Shown here in pieces: positions 17,801 through 23,742 of a stretch of DNA of 41,478 bases (its first letter is position 1; every line of letters starts with the position of its first letter). The DNA comes from Deltaproteobacteria bacterium (GTDB lineage: Bacteria; Myxococcota_A; Polyangia; Haliangiales; Haliangiaceae), in the NCBI GenBank assembly GCA_013812655.1, contig JACCTC010000060.1, forward strand, positions 1-41,478. Reading direction: 5' to 3'. A model generated the notes under the pieces. That model was not told the DNA's origin, made no database searches, and saw only the letters and a list, made by a program, of their open reading frames with translations. The position numbers were made by a program, and so were the translations under genes.

Positions 17801-18547
17801 GGCTTCGTCACCAGCCGGATCTGCGAGTTCGAGCTCGCACCGTGCGGCGACAACGTGTTGCAGACGTCGGAAGGCGAGGCGTGCGACGACGGCAACACGG
17901 CCAACGGCGACGGCTGCAGCGCTACATGCACGGTCGAATCCGGCGCAGTTTGCAGCGGGACGGCTCCGACAACGTGCGCGAAGCTCGTGATCAACGAGAT
18001 CGAGTACGACAACATCGGTACCGATAGCAGCGAGTTCATCGAGATCTTCAACGCTGGCACCGCATCCGCTGATCTCACGAACCACGCCGTCGTGCTCGCC
18101 AACGGTGGGGTTTCGCCGGCGGTCCAGTATGGACGAATCAACCTGAGCGGAACGCTTGCACCCGGAGCCTACGCCTTGATCTGTCCCGCCAACTCTACCG
18201 TGGGCAATTGCGGTAGCCGTTTGATGCCCGTTGGCACGACGCGCTTCCTGTTCACCGGAAGTACGGATCAGATCCAGAATGGCGCGAGCGACGCTATCGG
18301 CCTGTTCGTCATCGTCGGGACCACGGCGACGCCGGTCGACGTCGTCAGCTACGAGGGCACGCTGGCCACCGCGCAGATCACAGGGGTCGTCGGAACGTCG
18401 CCGTTCGTCGAGGGCACGGGGATCGTCACTGGCGAGGACAACGTCATTGATGTATCCGTCCAGCGCCTGCCCAACGCCCGCGATACCCAGAACAACAATG
18501 CGGACTTCGCGCTGAGAGCGCCCACGCCAGGTGCACCGACACCCTGA
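14861..18547 (+). CDS. large mosaic surface lipoprotein: cadherin-like repeats, DUF4215 repeats, C-type lectin and lamin-tail domains
   Basis: The 1228-residue protein begins with a lipoprotein signal peptide ending LAAC (Cys19). Residues about 28-590 are six cadherin-like/VCBS-type repeats of about 94 residues, each with NDAPVAVDDTATTPEDTA-like linkers and FTPxxNFNGTATFQYTVSDG strands. Residues about 592-850 are six DUF4215 Cys-rich repeats of 45 residues (CGDGII...CDDDN...GDGCSDQC). About 850-993 is a C-type lectin-like domain (WIGAFED, WNDTNC). One more DUF4215 unit (about 994-1041) leads to a lamin-tail domain starting LVINEIEYDN. Such proteins act in adhesion or cell-surface recognition; the ligand is unknown. 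Asp-rich repeats suggest calcium binding. Confidence 0.9.
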   Translation: MLGKLTGVVIVMAVALAACGDNLEGVENGAPQVGSLELTTEEDTPVSGTLSVTDAEGDDITIMLGNPMHGTITQSGGMVTYTPDADYNGTDSVMVAVSDGTLEASATITITITAVNDAPQAVADSFATGEDVALEVERTALTANDTDVDGDTLTVSVVDMPVNGTVAIVGTDVVFTPTPDFNGTASFRYTITDGNATSSATVNVTVGGANDAPVAVDDTATTPEDTALVISSATLVANDTDAENQTLTVTAVANLTNGTVALAGGNVTFTPTTNFNGTATFQYTVSDGAATDTGVVTVTVTAVNDAPVAVDDTATTPEDTAITLSSATLTANDTDVDAGQTLVVTAATSAVNGTVSIDANGAVTFTPTANFSGTGSFVYTVSDGNGGTDTATVTITIGAVGDAPVVGPDSVTTNEDTAINIAAATLLANDSDPDGETLTLTAVSNPTNGTVSLANNIVTFTPAANFNGMASFQYTVSDGSTSSTGLVTVTVTAVNDPPVAVNDTASAASGAATSYPTSQFLANDTDIDGGTLVITAVSNPSNGTVALNGTTITYQSASTFVGTATFDYTLSDGNGGTDTGTVSVTVLAPSSCGDGLITGPESCDDGGVIPTGGDGCDANCAIEPGFQCAGQPSICQEVCGDGIITSGEACDDDNTAPGDGCSDQCAIEFGFQCAGQPSICQEVCGDGIITGGEACDDDNTASGDGCSDQCALEPGFQCAGQPTICQPICGDGIIAGDESCDDDNTSPGDGCSDQCEVEAGFQCAGQPSICQAICGDGIIAGGESCDDDGTDPGDGCSAQCAVESGFQCAGQPSICQTVCGDGVVTSDEQCDDDNDINTDGCTNECTFGVVCNATAYPGGTAFTVDPVSGTCYVAFAATQTFADAQASCVASGGYLATITSGAENTIVRAVEAAGQNPWIGAFEDANDVDDVFTWVTGEAFAFKNFATGQPDDDVLQAGNGDCLHIVNDAGQWNDTNCTFAGFVTSRICEFELAPCGDNVLQTSEGEACDDGNTANGDGCSATCTVESGAVCSGTAPTTCAKLVINEIEYDNIGTDSSEFIEIFNAGTASADLTNHAVVLANGGVSPAVQYGRINLSGTLAPGAYALICPANSTVGNCGSRLMPVGTTRFLFTGSTDQIQNGASDAIGLFVIVGTTATPVDVVSYEGTLATAQITGVVGTSPFVEGTGIVTGEDNVIDVSVQRLPNARDTQNNNADFALRAPTPGAPTP
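14942..16630 (+). repeat. six tandem cadherin-like repeats, about 280 bp each
   Basis: These are coding repeats within the surface lipoprotein gene. Units begin near NDAP motifs and share DNA words such as AACTTCAACGGCACCGCG and GTCACCGCGGTCAACGA. Divergence between units is moderate, so this is an established domain array more than a recent expansion. Confidence 0.8.
16634..17390 (+). repeat. DUF4215 repeat array, about 135 bp per unit, nearly identical units
   Basis: Six units each start at a TGCGGCGACGG-type word. Five contain the almost invariant stretch encoding FQCAGQPSICQ, with long identical DNA runs (for example GGCTTTCAGTGCGCCGGCC). Several acidic codons here use GAT and AAT more than the flanking gene. 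Near identity points to recent duplication or gene conversion. Confidence 0.85.
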
Positions 18548-18584
18548 GCGCTCGGGCGCGACGTGCGTCTCCGACGAGATGTGA

Positions 18585-19643
18585 TCAGCCCGCGCTGACG
18601 TCGAGCGGGAACCGCACCGTGAAGGTCGTGCCCGTCTCGACGGTCGACTCGACGTCGACGCTGGCATCGTGGACGCGCGCGATCTGATCGACGATGTAGA
18701 GACCGAGCCCGAAACCACCCGCGCGACCGTTCGCGCGCTTGAACGGGTCGAACAGCGTCGCGAGTGCGTCCGGCGCGATCGGGCTGCCGCCGTTGTGGAC
18801 CTGCAGAACCACATGACGCAGCTCGCGTGCGACTCGCACCGTGATGGGTCCATCGCCGTGGCGAACGGCATTGCCGATCAGGTTGTCGACGAGCTGGTTC
18901 AGCTTGTCGACGTCTGCGTTGATCCACGCCTCCGGCTGGAGCTGGAGCACGAGCTTGCGTTCTGTGCCGTGCGCCGCGTCGCGCGCCACTAGCTCACAGA
19001 GCGTGGAGAGCTCGATGCGCTGGCGCGAGACCGGCACCACGTCGGTCATCGACTGCGTGAACACCACGAGCTGATCGATCATCCGCTTCATGCGGGCGAG
19101 CGTGCGCTGCAGGCGCATGACGATGTCGCGGTCGCTCTCGTTGTTGCGTGGCGACTCCGCGAGCAGCGACAGGCCCGTGCCGATCGTGCTCAGCGGGTTC
19201 CGCAGATCATGGCCGAGGGTCGCGAGAAACATCTCGAAAGCGCGCGCCTTGTCGCGTTCGGCCTGGCGGAGCCGGATCAGCGCGCCGAGCGAGGCGATGA
19301 GCTCGACCATCTCGACGGGGTGCACGAGGTACGCATCGGCACCGAGCTGGAGGCCGCGCGCGCGGTCCTCGGCGGTTGCGAGCGTCGCCGACAGCTCGAG
19401 GACCTTGACGCCAGCGGTCTCCGGGTTTGACTTGATGCGCCTGCAGACGTCCCAGCCGTACATGTCGGGGAGCTTCATGTCGAGGATCGCCACGTCGTGA
19501 TCCTTGTGGATCTTTGCGAGGCCTTCCTCGCCCGTCTCGGCCTCGTCGATGTGGAACCCTGCCGCCCGGAGCTGGCGCGCGATGACGTAGCGCTTGCCGA
19601 CGTCGTCCTCGACAAACAGGATGTGTGGCTTGTGATCAACCAT
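18585..19643 (-). CDS. hybrid sensor: N-terminal receiver plus histidine kinase
   Basis: Residues about 7-120 form a receiver with acidic pair E12-D13-D14 and phospho-acceptor D55 (ILDMKLPD). The conserved Lys of the LxKP motif is replaced by His (LVHP, about 106-109), which may alter phosphorylation. A linker helix leads to a HisKA domain with H145 in LGHDLRNPLST, then a HATPase_c domain with N-box DNLIGNAVRHG, the NGGSPI variant of the G1 box, and G2 GGFGLGLYIVD. There is no membrane segment, so the protein is cytoplasmic. It is the last gene of the stressosome operon, overlapping the preceding gene by 8 bp, and probably receives phosphate from or signals with that kinase. Confidence 0.88.
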   Translation of the reverse strand: MVDHKPHILFVEDDVGKRYVIARQLRAAGFHIDEAETGEEGLAKIHKDHDVAILDMKLPDMYGWDVCRRIKSNPETAGVKVLELSATLATAEDRARGLQLGADAYLVHPVEMVELIASLGALIRLRQAERDKARAFEMFLATLGHDLRNPLSTIGTGLSLLAESPRNNESDRDIVMRLQRTLARMKRMIDQLVVFTQSMTDVVPVSRQRIELSTLCELVARDAAHGTERKLVLQLQPEAWINADVDKLNQLVDNLIGNAVRHGDGPITVRVARELRHVVLQVHNGGSPIAPDALATLFDPFKRANGRAGGFGLGLYIVDQIARVHDASVDVESTVETGTTFTVRFPLDVSAG

Positions 19644-21399
19644 GGTGCGTCTCCACGGGGATGGCGATGCCCGCGCTGACTAGCGCCGCTTCGATCGCGG
19701 CACGGTCGGCGACTCGAGACGACGTGGACTTGCGCAGCACGGCGACCGCCGCGGCGAGGCGCGCGCGATCGTTCGTCCCGAGCGTGAGCGCCGTGTACAC
19801 CACGACGGGGATATCACAGGTCACGGCGTCTGCCTTCAGCCGTTCGAGCACCTCGAATCCGGTGAGGTCGGGCATGATGACGTCCAGAAAGATCGCCGAG
19901 GGCCGGGACTGTGCGAGCCGCAGCCCTTCCTGGCCGCTCTCGGCCTCGTCGACGACGTAACGGTCGCCGAGCCAGCGCCGCAGCACGTAACGCGACGCCA
20001 GGTCGTCGTCGATCACGAGGATGCGAGATTCGCGGATCGCCGGGAGTGCCGCGACCACCTCGATGTCAGGGGCGCGCAGTGGTCCGCTCTCCTCGCCGGC
20101 ATAGCGCACGGGCAGCTCGAGCCGAAACGTCGATCCCGTCCCCGAGGTCGTGACGATCTCGAGGCCGCCACCGAGCAGGTGCGCGAGCCGACGCGACAGC
20201 GGCAAGCCGAGACCGCTGCCGCGGGTCCGAGGCTGCGTGCTGCCGTCGACCTGCGCGAACTCGCGAAAGATCAGCTCGCGGTTCTCCTCCGAGATCCCGA
20301 CGCCGGTATCCTCGACCTCGAAGATCACGCTGTCGTTGCCGTTCGCGCGCGCGCGAACCACGACATGGCCGCGCTCCGTGAACTTGAACGCGTTCGCGAC
20401 GAGGTTGCGCAGCACCTGCGAGACCTTGTGCTCGTCCGTGGTCAGGCGCGGCAGCGTGGGGTCGATGACGAGCCGCAGCTGCACGCGCGGCGGCACGAGC
20501 GGTTGCATGATGCGGCGGAGCGTCTTCAGCATCGCATCGACGGAGAACGTCGCGACGTGCACGGGTGCCTTGCCGGCGTCGGTGCGCGCGAGATCGAGCA
20601 GGTCGTTGACGTAGTTCGTCAGCGTCTCGGCGACCTCGTGGATGATCCCGACCTGCTTGTCCTGCTCCGCGTTGAGCTCGCCGTCGAGACGGTCGATCAG
20701 GAACTGCGAGATCGTCGAGATCGAGTGGAGCGGCGTGCGCAGCTCGTGTCCCATCTCGGAGAGCAGGCGCGTCCGCAGCTCGACGGCCTGCCGCTGGTAC
20801 TCGGCGCGATCCTCGAGCTCGGCGTGGAGCGCCATCACGCCGCGATTGGTCTCGGTCAGCTCCTCGGTGATCTCGACGATCCGCGCGTCGCGCTCGGCGA
20901 CATCGCGCTGCAGCCGGCGGATCTCCTGGGTCGGGTCATCGGCGAGCTGCCCCGCGAGCTGCGAGCGCATGTTGCCGACCCGCGCGATGTCGACCTTGGG
21001 GGCTCGCCGTGGCACCCGCTTCGCCATCTCGACGCGCGTTCCGGCCGGCGTCGACTCGACCTCGAAGCTGTCCATCAGGCGGCGCGCGCCGGGCATGCCG
21101 ACGCCGAGACCGGTCGTCGACCGGCGTTCTCCCGCGAGGATCTGCTCGAGGTCCGGGATCCCCGGGCCGCGATCGAGCACCGAGATCGTGAACTGCTCGC
21201 GGGTGTCGTCGAGCCCGAGCGTGACCGCGCCGCCACTCGCATACGTCAGCGCGTTGCGCGCGATCTCCGAGATCGCGGTCGCGATCCGCGTCTGCTCGAA
21301 CGTCGAGAACCCGAGCTGGGATGCGATCGTGCGCGTGGTCTGGTGCGCGCGCACGACGTCATCCTCGCCGCGGATATCGATCAAGCCGAGCTCGATCAT
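19636..21399 (-). CDS. RsbT-like ATPase - histidine kinase - receiver fusion
   Basis: This 587-residue cytoplasmic protein has four parts. Residues 1-128 are an RsbT-type anti-sigma/serine-kinase ATPase (SEIARNALTYASGG, LDRGPGIPDLEQIL, TTGLGVGMPGARRLMDSF). About 155-215 is a coiled coil. About 205-275 is HisKA with H218 in MGHELRTPLHS, followed by HATPase_c (NLVANAFKFT, DTGVGIS, GSGLGLPLS) to about 432. About 458-580 is a receiver with D506 (FLDVIMPD). The start at 21399 overlaps the stop of the phosphatase gene (ATGA). The N-terminal domain could dock to the RsbR/RsbS complex like RsbT and so place a histidine kinase under stressosome control; that is inference. Confidence 0.88.
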   Translation of the reverse strand: MIELGLIDIRGEDDVVRAHQTTRTIASQLGFSTFEQTRIATAISEIARNALTYASGGAVTLGLDDTREQFTISVLDRGPGIPDLEQILAGERRSTTGLGVGMPGARRLMDSFEVESTPAGTRVEMAKRVPRRAPKVDIARVGNMRSQLAGQLADDPTQEIRRLQRDVAERDARIVEITEELTETNRGVMALHAELEDRAEYQRQAVELRTRLLSEMGHELRTPLHSISTISQFLIDRLDGELNAEQDKQVGIIHEVAETLTNYVNDLLDLARTDAGKAPVHVATFSVDAMLKTLRRIMQPLVPPRVQLRLVIDPTLPRLTTDEHKVSQVLRNLVANAFKFTERGHVVVRARANGNDSVIFEVEDTGVGISEENRELIFREFAQVDGSTQPRTRGSGLGLPLSRRLAHLLGGGLEIVTTSGTGSTFRLELPVRYAGEESGPLRAPDIEVVAALPAIRESRILVIDDDLASRYVLRRWLGDRYVVDEAESGQEGLRLAQSRPSAIFLDVIMPDLTGFEVLERLKADAVTCDIPVVVYTALTLGTNDRARLAAAVAVLRKSTSSRVADRAAIEAALVSAGIAIPVETHHG

Positions 21400-22397
21400 G
21401 GCCCCTCGCGAAGGACGACCACGATGGCGTCGTCTCGACCGCGTCCGAAGTCGCGCCACAACGTCGCCGCGATCGTGTAAGGAGCGCACGCGAGGAGCCC
21501 GGGGTGTGCGCCGAGGTTCCACCGCGACTTGAGCCCGTCGCTGTGGATCACGAGCGTCGTGCCGGCCGGGAACGGATAGCGCTCGTCGCGCAGCTTCGGC
21601 GTGGCCTGGCCCAGGGTGCCGTGCTGGGTGACGAGCTGGCGCTGGGACTCGCCGATCAGCCACGGCTGGACATTCCCGACCCCCGCGACCACGCACGTCT
21701 GCTCCCGCCCGTCGACGCGTGCGACCGTCGCTCCCGCACCGCGGGTCGGACGCGCCGCTTGATCTGCCCGCATCAGAATGTCGCCAGGAGCGTCGAGCGG
21801 CCGCGTGCGAAACGACGCGATCACCGCGGCGGCGGCCTCGGCCGCACCGTCGCCGTGGCCGAGGCCGTCGACCACGATCACGCTCGTCACGTCTCCCTCG
21901 ACGTGCATCGCCCACGCGTCCCCGGAGCGCGTCATCCCGGGGTACGGCACGCACACGCCGCCCACCGCGAAGCGAGCCGGCGAGACGGGCTCGTGCGCGA
22001 ACACCGTCGCGGTGACGACCGTGCCTTGCCCGCGTCGCGAGTACGCGTCCCAGCGGCTCGCGAGCCGCGAGATCGCGCCGAGCCCGGCACCCGCCGTGCC
22101 GGCCGTGGACATGCCGTCGCGCAGGCACGCCTCGACGTTCATGCCAGGTCCGCGATCCCAGGCGACGAGCGCGACACCGCTCGAGCCGCCGCGCGTGATC
22201 GGCGCGATGAGGGCGCCACCATGCTGGGCATGCTTGAGGACGTTGGTGCTCGCCTCGGTCGCGATCAGCGCGGCGTCCCCGGTCCGGCTCTCGTCGAGGC
22301 CGGCGGCCTGCGCGAGCGTGGCGAACCGCCGGCGCACGTTGCCGACGTCGGCGTCGTGCTCGAGGCCGAAGACCTCGCTGGTGCCGGTCACTTCCAT
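21396..22397 (-). CDS. RsbT-like ATPase fused to SpoIIE/RsbX-type PP2C phosphatase
   Basis: Residues about 8-138 form an RsbT/RsbW-like HATPase domain (IATEASTNVLKHAQHGG, WDRGPGMNVEACLRDG, AGAGLGAISRLA). Residues about 145-333 resemble the SpoIIE/RsbX PP2C domain, with the metal-binding Asp in VVDGLGHGDGAAEAA and a later SDGLKSRW. In Bacillus, RsbX dephosphorylates RsbR and RsbS to reset the stressosome; the order rsbR-rsbS-rsbT-this gene supports the same role. The ATG at 22397 was chosen because it starts 10 bp inside the end of rsbT, while upstream frame has no similarity. The ATPase-phosphatase fusion is found in several proteobacterial stressosome loci. Confidence 0.87.
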   Translation of the reverse strand: MEVTGTSEVFGLEHDADVGNVRRRFATLAQAAGLDESRTGDAALIATEASTNVLKHAQHGGALIAPITRGGSSGVALVAWDRGPGMNVEACLRDGMSTAGTAGAGLGAISRLASRWDAYSRRGQGTVVTATVFAHEPVSPARFAVGGVCVPYPGMTRSGDAWAMHVEGDVTSVIVVDGLGHGDGAAEAAAAVIASFRTRPLDAPGDILMRADQAARPTRGAGATVARVDGREQTCVVAGVGNVQPWLIGESQRQLVTQHGTLGQATPKLRDERYPFPAGTTLVIHSDGLKSRWNLGAHPGLLACAPYTIAATLWRDFGRGRDDAIVVVLREGP

Positions 22398-22810
22398 CGG
22401 ATCACCCGTACGCGCGTCCCGCGACCAGGTGCCGAGTCGATCTCGAACTCGCTGCACAGCCGCCGCGAGCCGCTGAGCCCGAGGCCGAGGCCCTTGCCGG
22501 TCGTGTAGCCGTCGCGGAGCGCGAGCTCGAGGTTCGGGATACCAGGCCCTTCGTCGACGAACGTCATCCGTACGCCGCGCCGGATGCCATCGGTGACGAC
22601 CTCGATGTCGGCGTACCCACCGCCACCGTGCTCGAGCGCGTTGCGCGCGAGCTCGCTCGCCGCGGTCACGAGCTTGGTCGTCTCGAGCAGCGAGAATCCT
22701 GCACGCTGTGACTGCTCGCGCGCGCGCTGGCGGACGACGACGACGTCCTCGTTCGCAGCGATCTCGACGCGAACCGGTGGCTTGTTCGGATCAGGTATCG
22801 CGGGCGTCAC
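22388..22810 (-). CDS. rsbT: stressosome switch kinase RsbT
   Basis: The 140-residue protein is a GHKL-type Ser/Thr kinase. Its N-box is ASELARNALEHGGGG, its G1 box is FVDEGPGIPNLELALRDGYTTG, and it ends with GLGLGLSGSRRLCSEFEI, all closely following RsbT. In Bacillus, RsbT is held by the RsbR-RsbS stressosome, phosphorylates both on stress and is released to activate a downstream partner. The gene overlaps rsbS by 20 bp and the phosphatase gene by 10 bp. No RsbU or RsbW/RsbV genes follow; the downstream genes encode two-component proteins instead. Confidence 0.92.
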   Translation of the reverse strand: MTPAIPDPNKPPVRVEIAANEDVVVVRQRAREQSQRAGFSLLETTKLVTAASELARNALEHGGGGYADIEVVTDGIRRGVRMTFVDEGPGIPNLELALRDGYTTGKGLGLGLSGSRRLCSEFEIDSAPGRGTRVRVIRWK

Positions 22811-23153
22811 GGAGGAGCTCCATGCCTTGCTCGACGTCGAGCGCGGTCCTCACCCCCGGCAACGTCATCCCCAGCTCGACGAGCGTGATCGCGACCGCCG
22901 GCTGCATGCCGACGACGACCGTCTGCGCGTCGAGGATCCGCGACGTCGCCGCGACGTCCGCGATCATCCGTCCGATGAACGAGTCCACCATGTCGAGCGC
23001 CGAGATATCGATGAGCACGCCGCGCGCGTGTGTCTTCACGACCATGGTCGTCAGATCGTCGAGCAAGCGCACCGCGAGCTGATCGTGCATGTCGACCTGG
23101 ACGGTGACGAGCAGCGTGTCGCCCATGCGGAGAATCGGAATGCGGTCGGCCAT
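22791..23153 (-). CDS. rsbS: stressosome STAS protein RsbS
   Basis: A single-domain STAS protein of 120 residues. It begins with PILRMGDTLLVTVQVDM and contains DISALDMVDSFIGRMI, in which S58 aligns with the Ser phosphorylated by RsbT in Bacillus RsbS. The segment GMQPAVAITLVELGM is also characteristic of RsbS. It forms the stressosome core together with RsbR and sequesters RsbT. It starts 3 bp after rsbR and overlaps rsbT, as in canonical rsbR-S-T modules. Confidence 0.93.
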   Translation of the reverse strand: MADRIPILRMGDTLLVTVQVDMHDQLAVRLLDDLTTMVVKTHARGVLIDISALDMVDSFIGRMIADVAATSRILDAQTVVVGMQPAVAITLVELGMTLPGVRTALDVEQGMELLRDARDT

Positions 23154-23156
23154 GAT

Positions 23157-23660
23157 TCAGGGCGCCCGGGAGGACGGACCGACCGACGACGGACCGAGGG
23201 ACTGGCCGAGCTTCTTCAGCGCGAGCCGGAACGCATCGGCGAGGGTCGCCTTCGTGGTCACACCCTGCAGCTCGACCCCGAGGTGCACGATCGTCTGTGC
23301 GATCTGCGGCCGGATGCCGCTGATGATGCACTCGGCACCCATGAGGCGGGTCGCCGCGACGGTCTTCAGCAGGTGCTGCGCGGTCAGCGTGTCGACGGTC
23401 GGCACGCCGGTGATGTCGAGGATCGCGATCGGCGACCGGGTGGCGACGATCTGCTGGAGCAGGGCCTCCATCACGACCTGCGTGCGCTGCGAGTCGAGCG
23501 TGCCGATGATCGGCAGCGCGAGGATGCCGTCCCACAGCTGGATCACCGGCGTCGAGAGCTCGAGCATGTCCTCGCCCTGCCGGCGGATGACCTCCTCGCG
23601 AGCGGTCTGGTGGACCTGTTCGCATCGGCCGTCGCACCGAATCCCCGCTTGCCAGCGCAT
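23157..23660 (-). CDS. rsbR: stressosome STAS protein RsbR with a minimal N-terminus
   Basis: The C-terminal STAS domain (about residues 33-150) is classic RsbR: LELSTPVIQLWDGILALPIIGTLDS, DITGVPTVDTLTAQHLLKT and GIRPQIAQTIVHLGVEL. T84 and T123 correspond to the Thr region targeted by RsbT and its homologues. Usual RsbR proteins are about 270-300 residues with a globin-like or other sensory domain; this one is 167 residues with only about 30 residues before the STAS domain, so its sensor is missing, replaced, or encoded elsewhere. A GTG at 23663 is directly adjacent and equally possible. It is the first gene of the six-gene operon. Confidence 0.9.
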   Translation of the reverse strand: MRWQAGIRCDGRCEQVHQTAREEVIRRQGEDMLELSTPVIQLWDGILALPIIGTLDSQRTQVVMEALLQQIVATRSPIAILDITGVPTVDTLTAQHLLKTVAATRLMGAECIISGIRPQIAQTIVHLGVELQGVTTKATLADAFRLALKKLGQSLGPSSVGPSSRAP

Positions 23661-23682
23661 CACCGACGTAAAATTTTCATCA

Positions 23683-23739
23683 GGGCGGCTGCGCCCGATC
23701 GGGCGAAAGCGCCCTCGCTTCGATCGGGCGAAAGCGCCC
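23683..23739. terminator. three short hairpins with GGGCG/CGCCC stems between the ARPP-1 gene and the stressosome operon
   Basis: The hairpins lie at 23683-23696 (loop GCTG), 23701-23714 and 23726-23739 (both GGGCG-AAAG-CGCCC). The last two are part of a 24-bp direct repeat (23696-23719 and 23721-23744). On the minus strand the final hairpin is followed after a few bases by AAAATTTT. They start right at the ARPP-1 stop codon and end about 20 bp before rsbR, so termination or attenuation between the two transcripts is likely. Confidence 0.55.
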
Positions 23740-23742
23740 TCG

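Noticed and set aside
16964-18871. 635-residue open frame on the minus strand
   Set aside because: It is antisense to the surface lipoprotein and reads across the convergent gene end; composition is a GC-frame artefact.
18585-19643. Degenerate G1 box (NGGSPI) as a sign of an inactive kinase
   Set aside because: HN-x-G-x-PI variants are common in active hybrid kinases; the N-box and G2 box are intact.
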